In this document: one piece after another, positions 37,308-46,775 of the stretch
Position numbering within the stretch: the first letter of the stretch is position 1
Layout: each line of letters begins with the position of its first letter
NCBI GenBank assembly: GCA_017163975.1
Contig: JAFFSR010000344.1
Coordinates: forward strand, 434,001 to 498,000
Source of the DNA: Anastatus disparis
Taxonomy: Eukaryota > Arthropoda > Insecta > Hymenoptera > Eupelmidae
Direction: 5' to 3'
DNA: 64,000 nucleotides
Translations under genes and position numbers: made by a program
The notes under the pieces: model-generated
Told to the model about the DNA's origin: nothing
What the model saw: the letters and a program-made list of their open reading frames with translations, nothing else
Databases searched by the model: none

Positions 37308-37512
37308 TTTTTTTTTTTTTTTTTAACGTCGCTATATTTATGCTATGCTATTATTGCTATGCTAATGAGCGACGGAGCTCGTGAGTGTATTTGTGAACAA
37401 AGCACATGTAACGTACAGTGGTACTTGTATCAATCGGCCGAGAGCGGGATTCGAACTCGGAACCTCGAGATTACGAATCCAACGCTCTACCGAATGAGCC
37501 ACAGACCGACTC
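37308..37512 (-). mobile_element. tRNA-derived SINE, family 1, copy 1
   Basis: On the minus strand it starts at 37512 with a tRNA-like head. The A box is TGGCTCATTCGG and the B box is AGTTCGAATCC. Anticodon-arm pairing is weak. A body of ~110 bp follows (GATTGATACAAGTACC...), with an A-run at the 3' end (37308-37323). A perfect 14-bp duplication, TTCATACTGTATAT, flanks it at 37294-37307 and 37513-37526. This is the mark of LINE-driven retroposition. Confidence 0.88.
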
Positions 37513-37886
37513 TTCATACTGTATATATATATTATGCACAAAATATTTTTTTCTCACTGACAATTTCAATTTCATTTAGGTTTGAAAAATTTTGTTTTAA
37601 TATTATTTAAATTAACTTGTATTTTATAACAAGGTTACGTTTTATACAAACATAACCTAATAAAATGAAGTTTAATTGCACTAACATTAATATTAATATT
37701 TTTTTCCAAAGTAAAACAAATAATATTAATAAATATTTACATTTGAATAATTTGGTTTAGTGCTCAAAGTCCTAGGATTTTAAGATAAGAATAATTTCAT
37801 TCATTATCATAATAAGTTGCACTCATCAGCTCGTTCGAAAAAGTTGCTACTAATTCGTAACGAAAATAAAGCGCCCATCACGATGT

Positions 37887-38242
37887 GATTGATAGTTGAT
37901 TTTTATTGGCCATCAGCTTCTAGGCTATTTCGGCCATTCCACAATTTCAGTCCATCGATGATCCTCAGGAATCCCACGATGATTTTTATTTTCATATCTA
38001 TTTCATCTAAATTTTCTTCATCGCCCAGTGGGACTTTTTTAAACATCTTAATCGCCCAGTGGTACTTTTAACAACAGACTCATTTAGCCCCGAGAGGCTT
38101 TCTATAAGCGTTTTCGTGGTCTCCGTGTTCTATTTCCCGGAGAAAAATCAGAAAAAATTTTTCCGAAATTTTTCCGAGGAGTCGAACCCTGGTCCACTAG
38201 AGCGCGAGCCAAGAGCCTTAGTTCCTCCGCTACCGCCGCTCT
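37887..38242 (-). mobile_element. tRNA-related SINE, family 2 (356 bp)
   Basis: A perfect 12-bp duplication, CCATCACGATGT, flanks it at 37875-37886 and 38243-38254. On the minus strand the head reads GGAGAGCGGCGGTAGCGGAG and continues through GCTCTAGTGG and AGGGTTCGACTCC, which look like A- and B-box sequences of a long-variable-arm tRNA. The remainder is AT-richer and ends without a clear A-run. Confidence 0.75.
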
Positions 38243-38254
38243 CCATCACGATGT

Positions 38255-38504
38255 AACTGTATACTTAAACCACGCCGCGGTGCGTATTATACAGGTACTA
38301 CGGTTAGTATTAAACAATTTAAAACTGTAGAACCGAAATTGTCAGTTCTATGCTTCAAAATCACCAGGACAAACCATTAAAAAATAGGTACTGATAAAAG
38401 TAATATTAAAAAGTATTCTAAACACCTATTAAATAACTACTAGTAGTTTGATTTATAGGTATGATTAAATTTAGTACTTTTTTTTTAGTGAAAACCTTTT
38501 TCCG
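38255..38504. other. No gene; one orphan MITE end
   Basis: It is AT-rich. Near 38491-38509 is GTGAAAACCTTTTTCCGTG followed by TA, matching the right end of the MITE at 15837-17088. No left partner is seen. Confidence 0.5.
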
Positions 38505-38582
38505 TGTATTTTTATGCCTTATTTTAATACTCAATTATCTTTAAGACTAGAATGTAGAAAGCAGTATTTATTTGTCTATTAA

Positions 38583-38967
38583 CGGCAGGCCGGAGTAGAA
38601 CCTGATACCGACCGAGTAACAATTGAGTTGTTTGTTATTTACTCAAGTATTAATCGGTGTATCTTCAAAATAAAGGTTGATCGCAATAGATATTATTATT
38701 ATGAATATCTATGCACAAGAAAAAAAAAATCTACCGATTTGTTTTTGAGAAAAGTAAGGAACGCCGAAGTAAAAAATTATGTTTATAATATTTTCGCGTT
38801 CCTTACTTTTCTCAAAAACAAAGCGATAGATTTTTTTTTTCTTGTGCATAAATATTTGTAATAATAATATCTATTGCGCTTAACCTTCAATTTGCAGATA
38901 CACCGATTAATACTTGAGTAAATAACAAAAATGCCAATTAGACAAGGACAGCGAATCCGGCCTGCTC
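38583..38967. mobile_element. TTAA-flanked palindromic element H1 (385 bp)
   Basis: TTAA at 38579-38582 and 38968-38971. The ends are CGGCAGGCCGG and GGCCTGCTC. The arms pair almost throughout, including TTATTTACTCAAGTATTAAT and CTTTTCTCAAAAACAAAGCG. It has no coding sequence. A TTAA duplication is the hallmark of piggyBac-type transposition. Confidence 0.8.
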
Positions 38968-39417
38968 TTAATTCAATTTTTTATGTGTTGGGCTGCCATT
39001 TTCAAAATGTTCCGCATATAGAAAATGGTTGGAAACTTACATACGGTTTATTTTTATGCCTTATTTTAATATCCAGTTTTCTCTGGGACTGGAATGTGAA
39101 AAGCAGTATTTATTTCTCCATTAGTTGAATTTTTTGTATGTTTGGTCGACATTCTAAAAATGTTCCAGATATAGAAAATGGTTGAAAATTCATATGCGGC
39201 TTAATTTTAATATCAAATCATCTCCGAGACTAGAATGTAGAAAACTGTATTTATTTCTATATTTATTGAATTTTTAATTTGTTCGGCCACCATTTTTAAA
39301 ATGTTCCGAAAATAGAAAAGGGTTAAAAATTTATAGACGGCTCTTTTTTTGCTTAATTTTAATATCCAATCATCTTCGAGACTGGAATGTAGAGAACAGT
39401 ATTCATTTCTGTATTAA

Positions 39418-39797
39418 GAGCAGGCCAGATTTGCTGTCCTTGTCTAATTGAGATTTTGTTATTTACTCAAGTATTAATCGGTGTTTCTGCAAATTGAAGG
39501 TCAAGCGCAATAGATATTATTATTACAAATATGTATGCACAAGAAAAAAAAATCTACTGCTTTCTTTTTGAGAAAAGTAAGGATAGCGAAAATATAAACA
39601 TAAACTTTTACTTTAGCGTTCCCTACTTTTCTCAAAAACAAAGCGGGAGAATTTTTTTTTCTTGTGCATAGATGTTCATAATAATAATATCTATTGCGTT
39701 CAACCTTTGATTTGAAGATACACCGATTAATACTTGAGTAAATAACAAAAAACTCAATTGTTATTCGGTCGGTATCAGATTCTACTCCAGCCTGGTC
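39418..39797. mobile_element. TTAA-flanked palindromic element H2 (380 bp)
   Basis: TTAA at 39414-39417 and 39798-39801. The left end is GAGCAGGCCAG and the right end is CCAGCCTGGTC. It is the same family as H1 in inverted orientation and is inserted at the equivalent TTAA of the satellite unit. Confidence 0.8.
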
Positions 39798-39891
39798 TTA
39801 ATTGAATTCCTTATGTGTGACCGCCATTTTGAAAATTTTCCAGATATAGAAAATGGTTGGAAATTTATATAAGCCTTATTTTTATGCTTAA

Positions 39892-40260
39892 GAGCAGGTC
39901 GTATATCTCTATCCTGGTTAGGTTTTGCAGAAAAATTCATTTTTCTGCAAAACCTAATAATTGTAACGAAAAATAAGAAGAAAGTCCCATCTAGTATAAT
40001 AAAAAGCAATATTTTCTTTAATGAGAAAAAATTATTTTTTCGCTCCGTTTATAAGAAAACTGAAAAACTGAATTGTCCATCCTAACCTCTATTTCTCAAG
40101 TTTTTTAAGGTTTTCTTCAAAACGAATCGATAAAAATAATTTTTCCTCATCAGAGAAAATATTGCTTTTTATGATACAAGATGGGGCTATCTCCTTATTT
40201 TTTGCTACAATTATTAATTTTTGTAAAAAAATCAATTCTTTGATTAGAAAAGGACAAATT
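39892..40260. mobile_element. Palindromic element H3, right terminus lost
   Basis: TTAA at 39888-39891, then GAGCAGGTCGTATATCTC. The arms share ATAATAAAAAGCAATATTTTC-like stems with H4. The right end stops at AGAAAAGGACA and lacks the final ~20 bp and TTAA. A short nested hairpin (TTTTGCAGAAAAATTCATTTTTCTGCAAAA) lies near 39925-39955. Confidence 0.65.
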
Positions 40261-40640
40261 TACTTGTTGAAAATGGTTGAAAATTTATATACAGTTTATT
40301 TTTATGCTTAATTTTAATATCTTATCATCTCTGGGGCTGCAATACTTATTGCAGTATAAACGTGTTGGATATTCAAATATCCATATCATATAGTCGCCAT
40401 TTTAAAAAGGTTCCAAACATACAAACTAACTGAAAATTTATGTAACTTCATTTTAGATGCTTGTAATCTAGTTTTAGTCATTTCCCGGACTGAAAAAAAG
40501 AAATTTTTCGTGGCTATGAACGTTTAGAATTTCAGACGCATCATCTAAATGTATCTATTATATTGTATAGTATGTTAATAATCTATGTAAAATTTCTTTA
40601 AAGTAGCCAAAATAAACTAAATACGTTTGATATGGCTTAA

Positions 40641-41021
40641 GAGGAGGTCGAGCATATCTGTCCTTTTCTAATAAAAAAATTGATTTTTTCACAAAAATTA
40701 ATAATTTTAGCAAAAAATAAGAAGAAAGCCCCATCTCGTATAATAAAAAGCAAGATTTTCTTTTATGAGGAAAAATTATTTTTATCGCTTCGTTTTTAAG
40801 AAAACCTTGAAAAACTGAATTGTCCACCCTAACCTCTATTTTTTAAGTTTTTCAAGGTTTTCTTCAAAACAAATCGATAAAAATAATTTTTCCTCATCAA
40901 AGAAAATCTTGCTTTTTATTATACGAGATGGGGCTATCTCCTCATTTTTTGCTACAATTATTAATTTTTGCATAAAAATTAATTCTTTGATTAGAAAAGG
41001 ACAGAGATATACGACCTGCTC
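40641..41021. mobile_element. TTAA-flanked palindromic element H4 (381 bp)
   Basis: TTAA at 40637-40640 and 41022-41025. The ends are GAGGAGGTCGAGCATAT and ATATACGACCTGCTC. It is a close relative of H3. Confidence 0.8.
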
Positions 41022-41025
41022 TTAA

Positions 41026-42120
41026 ATAAATAAATTTTATAGCATTTATGCTTACTTATTAGTTACACACTAACCATTTTAAAATAAAATAACAATGTAG
41101 GACAATAATTCTTGGCTTTTACAATTAATTATATAGTTAGACAATCATTTTTAAGACAAAATTTTGAATAAGAGTATTTATTGACATTTTATGTAATTAC
41201 ATTTAGAGCAGACATTCCTGAATTGAAAAAAAATTTTCTTTTGTTTATTTGGCTGATTGGGTTATTTTTTCTCGATTGAAAATTCTTCATATGATTATTA
41301 ACACAATAGATAAAGTAGTAAAAACAATTAGTTAATAATATACTGGTAAAAAATTCGTCTATTAGTATTTAAATGGCCGATCGACTCTTACGTCTGGCTC
41401 CTGTGATACATCCTTTACTGCATCAGCTGACGATCTTTCCCTTGTCATACAGCCAGGTGAGGTTTTTATTATTTATTCAAAGTATCATGTCAACTATCAT
41501 CTAATAAATTTTTAAGTGAGAGGAAATCACTAAAAATAAATTTATTTTTTTACATATTCATGTGCCTAGCTGACGTATAACCCACTGTGTTACACCCAGC
41601 TGAAGTTTATTTTCTATTAAAGTACAATTTTAACTATCATCTGACAAAATTTCAATCGGGAGAAAATGAAAAATTTTTTTTTTTATTCAACGTGTTTGGG
41701 AGGCTGTCGTCGTCTAACTCACCCATGGTGCGCCAGCTGACGTTCACTTAGCTACATTGTACAATTTTCTTAACTAGTTCACAAGTTTTCAGTTGAGAGG
41801 AAATTGGTCACCGAAATTGATCGCTGACTCCCGGGCTATAAAGAAAATTATAACAGAATTAATAATGTATACAAAAAAAATATGCCAACAAAGCATACAG
41901 ATGCACCAAGCCATGTGATTGGATGTAACATGGACAGAGACACAGATCTGTCTCTTTCATGAATAAAAGAAATAATTATAGGCAAAAATCGCCAGCAAGA
42001 AACTTAGCTAGAAGTAATAGTGTAAAAGTAAATGCACAACAGTCGATAAATAAAAAAAATTTAAACTTATATCCCGGCAGATAGAGTTCAATTCTTCGGC
42101 TATGGAAAGTAATACCCCTC
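41026..42120. other. Repeat-derived DNA, probable 5' part of the Gypsy fragment
   Basis: No clear gene. Three diverged units of ~125-150 bp recur between about 41420 and 41800. They contain CAGCTGACG, TTAACTATCATCTGA and AGAGGAAATCA. Short frames such as MPTKHTDAPSHVIGCNMD are present but not assignable. Confidence 0.4.
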
Positions 42121-42127
42121 TATATAG

Positions 42128-42793
42128 TGTATATATTGACGAATGAAGTATTTTTAATCGATACAGGTGCAGAATTTTCTATGATACTCAAAAAGAAAGA
42201 TAATAAAAAGAAGGCAACAACTAAATTATCTTTTTATAGAAAACAAATAACATTATTAGGCCTGTTAAACTCTACGCAGCAAACAAGACAAAGATAGCCA
42301 CGTACGGCGTTGTGTATAGGGAATTAAAATTCGGGTTTAGTAATAGAATAAAATGGACATTTATTATCCGGATTTAACTAGACGGGAGTTGGTAGATGCA
42401 AAGACTAGTGAGTCGTTCGCAGGCACCATGAAAAAGGTTACTTACACCGAATAATACGCCGAAATAATTAAGCAGTTTCCATCAATAATAGGTCTAGAAA
42501 AGCCGAAAACGATTAGAAAAAAGGATGTATAACACCATGTTAAAACAAAAGGGCCACCAGTAGCTCAAAAGCCAAGACGTCTGGCATCTGATAAGCTGCA
42601 GGCAGCTAAGAAGGAATTTGAAAAGTGGTGTAAGGAAGGTATCTGCAGACCCTCCAAAAGCCCTTGGCTTACACCAACACACATGGTGCTGAAGAAAAAT
42701 AAAGAGTGAAGAATTTGTGGTGACAACAGGAAATCAAACGGAGTCACAGTTTTAAATACATATCCAATTCCGAACCTCCACGATTTTTTAGTT
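42128..42793 (+). pseudogene. Gypsy-type LTR retrotransposon fragment: protease and start of RT
   Basis: At about 42148-42190 is VFLIDTGAEFSMI, an aspartic protease active site (DTG). LYAANKTKIATYG (about 42270) fits the protease flap region. From about 42540 comes the RT entry, GPPVAQKPRRLASDKLQAA, then GICRPSKSPW and HMVLKKNKE, a stop, CGDNRKSNGVT and YPIPNLHDF. Gypsy polyproteins use this order. The fragment ends abruptly at about 42793, before the catalytic YXDD, and changes frame between protease and RT. It cannot be active. Confidence 0.85.
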
Positions 42794-43080
42794 TAGTACC
42801 ACGCGCAACTGGCGGTGCGCAAGCGAGCGACGAAGAGCGCTAACTGAACGCAAGAAGTGAAGAACAGCTCTGACAAGAAAGCAAGCGTCAGCGCGTTCTC
42901 GACCGGCATAAAGATAAGTATCTTCTGAGCTCTGGTATCCTCAGATGTTAATCAGATACAACGAATTAAGAATTTTTTTGTATAGTTACAGTTTGGTATT
43001 ATTTCGCCTAAACTTCCTTATGCCCGTTGCCCAGGGAGCAACAAGGCGGTTGGAACCATTTGCCGCTTGGTGGCGCTGCG
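42794..43080. other. GC-richer segment after the Gypsy fragment
   Basis: This block (ACCACGCGCAACTGGCGGTG ... GCCGCTTGGTGGCGCTGCGG) is much less AT-rich than its surroundings. No frame runs through it. It could be an LTR piece or the 5' end of another retroelement. I cannot decide. Confidence 0.3.
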
Positions 43081-43082
43081 GT

Positions 43083-43307
43083 CAGGTGAGAGAAAAATAA
43101 AATATTATTTATACAGCGATTTACAATTACCGATACGGTAATATATTTCTAATGTTGTCAAAGGCACTAGCCATATATATGTAGAATAATTATTGATGAT
43201 AATCTTGTTTGAAAAATCTAAGATGTTATAAATCGGAAATTGTCTCGGTGAATTGAAAATCGCTGTATAAAAAATATTTTATATATTTATCTCACCTGAA
43301 CACAGCA
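43083..43307. mobile_element. Small inverted-repeat element (~225 bp)
   Basis: CAGGTGAGA...TATTTATACAGCGATTT on the left pairs with AAATCGCTGTATAAA...TCTCACCTG on the right. No clear target duplication. Confidence 0.55.
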
Positions 43308-43348
43308 TCACTCTATATCAGGCGGCGAATAGTTATGTCAGCCTCTTA

Positions 43349-43479
43349 ATACAATTATTCTTGTCAAATAAAAAATCATTTAGACTTGTTATTTTTTATA
43401 AGCTTGAAATGGAAATCAGATATCAAACTTAACAAACCTAACGTTAAAATATAATATATTAAAAGTTTGTATATAACGA
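43349..43479. repeat. Partial copy of the Helitron-associated repeat
   Basis: AATACAATTATTCTTGTCAAATAAA...GAAATCAGATATCAAACTTAACAAACCTAAC aligns with 63520-63660 and with the reverse complement of 22200-22340. It ends where the LINE ORF1 sequence begins. Confidence 0.6.
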
Positions 43480-43488
43480 TGAGTCAAG

Positions 43489-44505
43489 ATGGCGTCGGGA
43501 GGCAAACAACCTCCCGATAAGCCAAGTGAAAAATACTATAAATGTCATCCAAAAAAGTGGTGGCAACTGTAATCTGTATTATTTGTGGTGATGCATACCA
43601 TCAAAGTGATTTTGCAAGATTAGAAAATACAAAAAACATAGGAGATAACCTTGTAATATATCCGGAGCATAAACACATGTCAAACATAACCTATGGTGGT
43701 GAAGTGGAAGAAGAATTTACACAGACAATGAAAATGATAATAGCAGAAATTAAAATGAAACAATCTGAAGAAATTAGAAAAGAAATATTAGCAGACCTAG
43801 AAAATAAAACATTAGAAATGCATAATAATACAATAGACGATGCAAATGAAAACAACATTATTTACGCAGAACACGTACTACTAAAGCAATTAAATAAAGA
43901 GCTACAGGACAAAAACAAGCTGTTACAGGAATTACTAAAAGTCAAAAGTGTAGAAGAAAACGAAAATAAACATACCAAAAAAACCTATTCTGAAGTGATA
44001 GCTGAGATGAAACCTCAGCCAAAAAAAAGTGCCAAAAATAATAATTAAAACCAAAAAAAAAGAACAATCAGAAATAAAAAAATTAATTGCAAAATATCTA
44101 GTAACAGACAAAACAATTCAGACAAAAAATATGTATATCCAAAATAAAGAGGAAATAGTAGTACGTTGTATGAGCAGCGAAAGAGCGAAATCAGCAGAAA
44201 AAATACTTAAAAAAAAGTTAATCAAATGTGATATAACAACTGAACAACTAAATAATCCTATAATAAAAATAGTAGGTATAGACAATTATACTAAAATGAA
44301 TGAAAAAGAAATCGAAGAGGATATAAATATCAGAAATTTCAATACTGTTGATAGTAAAGGTACTATGGTGCATAAGTATACAAATGAAAATACCAATCTT
44401 GAATCAGTGATAATGGAAGTTCCAGCAGAAATATATAAAATAATTAAAGAAAAACAGTGCCGTCTAGGGACGCCCGAAAGAAGCGAAGCTTTGTATAAAG
44501 CGTAA
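43489..44505 (+). pseudogene. LINE ORF1 (Gag-like) fragment
   Basis: ATG at 43489 opens MASGGKQPPDKPSEKYYKC. A one-base slip near 43540 then leads into KKVVATVICIICGDAYHQSDFARL, a PHD-like Cys/His motif found in ORF1 proteins of Jockey/R1-group LINEs. A long coiled, Lys/Glu-rich middle follows (43740-43990). A second slip in an A-run near 44024 leads into KIIIKTKKKEQSEIKKLI...VRCMSSERAKSAEKIL, which resembles the RNA-binding domain region of such proteins. Homology seems to end near EKQCR (about 44460), and no zinc knuckles or ORF2 follow. ORF1 protein would coat the element RNA. The call to family is tentative. Confidence 0.6.
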
Positions 44506-44570
44506 GAACTAAGTGTTAAAAAAAATAATGAAATAAATACGTGAGGGAAAAAAATTAAGACTTGAGAAAA

Positions 44571-44779
44571 AATAAAAAAAATAAATATTTTGGGGAATAA
44601 AAAAAATACATTTAAAATAAAATACACGCCCAAAAACGCAAGACTACAGCGGAGCTCTCTTTTTTTCTTCTTCTAATCGTGAAGAGAGCTCCGCTGTAGC
44701 CTTTCGTTTTTGGGCGTGTATTTTATTTTAAATGTATTTTTTTTTATTCCCCAAAATATTTATTTTTTTTATTTTTACT
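44571..44779. repeat. 209-bp near-perfect palindrome
   Basis: ACGCCCAAAAACG...CTACAGCGGAGCTCTCTT pairs with AAGAGAGCTCCGCTGTAG...CGTTTTTGGGCGT around a ~20-bp loop near 44661-44680. Outer parts pair through ATTTTGGGGAATAAAAAAAA. It follows the truncated ORF1. Confidence 0.88.
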
Positions 44780-44858
44780 TCCTTTATACACAATAACTAT
44801 AACAATTAATATTTTGGATGTATATGATTTTTCTTGTATTTGTTCACTTAGAGAATAC

Positions 44859-45273
44859 CAGAGTTGCTACTTATTCGAATACATCATTAGTCGAATAATG
44901 ACTAAATAAATAACTATTCATATTCATATTATTCGTAACACGTTATTCGCTAATAAATTTTTATCTTTTATTTGTAAAATTAAATTATTCGCGTCATCCG
45001 TTATTCGAAATCTGTTATCTTTATTTCTTACGAATAATTCTTAAATTATTATTGTATTTTAACAGCCGCAAGCTAAACATTAATACGATTTTGTAATATA
45101 CCCGGAAAGACGTTAGGACGAAATAGAAAATAATAAATAATCGAATAACAAATAATAATTTATTCGAATAATTTTTGCTATTCCAATAAAGTTATTTGTT
45201 TTCTATAAAAAGATAATTTTAGTTGTAAATTTTATTTGTTATTCGTTATTCGAATAAATTTTTAGCAACTCTG
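44859..45273. mobile_element. 415-bp hAT-type MITE
   Basis: Ends CAGAGTTGCTA and TAGCAACTCTG are flanked by a perfect 8-bp duplication GAGAATAC at 44851-44858 and 45274-45281, as hAT elements make. The interior is rich in TTATTCGAAT words and has no coding sequence. Confidence 0.85.
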
Positions 45274-45627
45274 GAGAATACATATTCATAATAATCTAAA
45301 AACTGCAAAATTCAAAATTTTTGACCGATTTGATGGGTTGACGGCAGATTTACCCTTAATTTTTTATGTACTTGTAAATATTATTACTACTTTAATAAAT
45401 ATACTAAAATAAGATGGATTATTTTGAATCTTTCAAATTTGAGAAAATACCATAAAACTGAATTTTAAATAACAGACTATTGGGAATTCACATACTTGCG
45501 ATGACCTCTCGTGGCAAGGCTGTGAAATAATCTAAAACACAACTTTGCGTTGAGTAGCATAGCAATTGGTGTTTAATTTTTATTTTTTAATCGAAAACTA
45601 ATTACAATGTAATAAAAAGAGTTCAAA

Positions 45628-45890
45628 ATGCCTGAAAAAAATTCCAACAGAGATTATTGTGTAGTAAGGGGTCGTAAAATTTAAGCAGTCAAGAATTTAA
45701 ATGTTAGTTTTCATCTCTTCCCGAGAACAAATTGAGGTTATGTAAACAAGCAGAATATATTTGACAACTCTGCGAAGATAGATTTGTATGAAGCATGGAC
45801 AAGTAGACGTCTACAAGCAATAAGTTATATGAAGTTAACCTCACCGTTGAATGTATATTTCTTATTAATTTCACATTTTATTTCAAATTG
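45628..45890 (+). pseudogene. Possible THAP-domain fragment
   Basis: ATG 45628 gives MPEKNSNRDYCVVRG, which resembles the start of a THAP zinc finger. After a frame change, NVSFHLFPR (about 45690) matches the FHxFP signature of THAP domains. Later Cys/His residues are lost. The rest is broken. It may be a remnant of a P-type transposase or a THAP gene. Support is thin. Confidence 0.3.
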
Positions 45891-45954
45891 GGTCTGATAA
45901 ACCATTTCTCCTTGTATAAATTTACGTTTTGCACGATTGGTGTTAGCGTATTTA

Positions 45955-46317
45955 CAAATATTTTACTAATAGCGTTTACCATCATTTACATAAACACCAT
46001 CTGTTGTATCAACAAATAAATAGTAGCCTCTGCTAGATATTAGTATAATAAGTAATTTTGTAATAACAATCAAATTATTTTATTGCGTAAATTTTTTAAT
46101 GATATCTGACTTACCAAAAAAGATAGGTTATATTCTAGTTTGTTAGTAGGTCTCATATTCAAAAACTACACAATAAAATAATTTGATTGTTATTACAAAA
46201 TTTACTTATTATACTAATATCTAGCAGGGGCTACTATTTTTTTCTTGATACAACGGATGGTATTTCGACAAATGATAAAAACTCTATTAGACAAAGACAG
46301 ATAGTTCGGCCTGCTCT
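45955..46317. mobile_element. Palindromic element H5, left end decayed
   Basis: The right end, GACAGATAGTTCGGCCTGCTC, is followed by TTAA (46318-46321), the family terminus of H1-H4. The arms pair through TAGTATAATAAGTAATTTTG and CAAATTATTTTATTG. The left terminus is no longer recognisable. Confidence 0.65.
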
Positions 46318-46775
46318 TAATTCGTTAATTTTCAATTCAAGTTATGTAAAAGTCACAAACGCAAATCCAAAAATATCTTAGTTCTTTAATACTTGAAATT
46401 GCGTGATTGTTGGTGCGCCTAATGAGACGTGTTAACCTTCTTATTGTAAGAGTCGTATCCAATCACACTGATCATCTTAAACAAATATATATCGTAATAG
46501 TTAATGTCAGCCTAGCTTGTGGCTATATTCTTTTAGCGTGGGGATCAATTCACACCACACTGAGCATATGAATTTAATTTTTTGGTTGGCGTTAAACACC
46601 ACACATGGCCCTTGCTACTTACCACAGGTTTTTCATTGAAGAGGGAGAGCTTTGTCATGCCCTTAAAATTGTTTAAAAATTGTATTCGTTCAAATTTTAT
46701 AAATTTACGATTGAAATAACACATGAAATATTTCTAAAAATTAAATTAAAAATATCAGATTTTTTAAATTTAAAG

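Larger units (their letters stand above)
34893..37625. repeat. Diverged tandem duplication, each copy with its own insertions
   Basis: Copy A (34893-36050) and copy B (36058-37625) align through TCAATGACTG(C/G)ATAGAATATTA, GCATGCTTTCTTATTTA, ACATCCACC/ATATCCACC, TTTTTAACAAAT and CAAAATATTTTTTTCTCA. Copy A is interrupted by 35212-35881. Copy B is interrupted by 36116-36847 and by the SINE at 37308-37512. Copy B also has a small internal duplication around 37081-37290. Confidence 0.75.
38505..40600. repeat. ~150-bp satellite array broken up by palindromic elements
   Basis: Units of about 141-153 bp share GCCATTTT(C/A)AAAATGTTCC, ATAGAAAATGGTTG, TTTTAATATCCAATCATCT and GACTGGAATGTAGA. Full units lie between 38972 and 39413. 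Partial units lie at 38505-38578, 39802-39887 and from about 40266. The last units, to about 40540, are diverged. Confidence 0.8.

Noticed and set aside
37436..37512. Functional tRNA gene on the minus strand
   Set aside because: A and B boxes are good but the anticodon stem pairs poorly, and the body, A-run and 14-bp duplication show it is a SINE.
42494..42747. Minus-strand frames opposite the Gypsy RT
   Set aside because: They are antisense to the clearly recognisable RT fragment.
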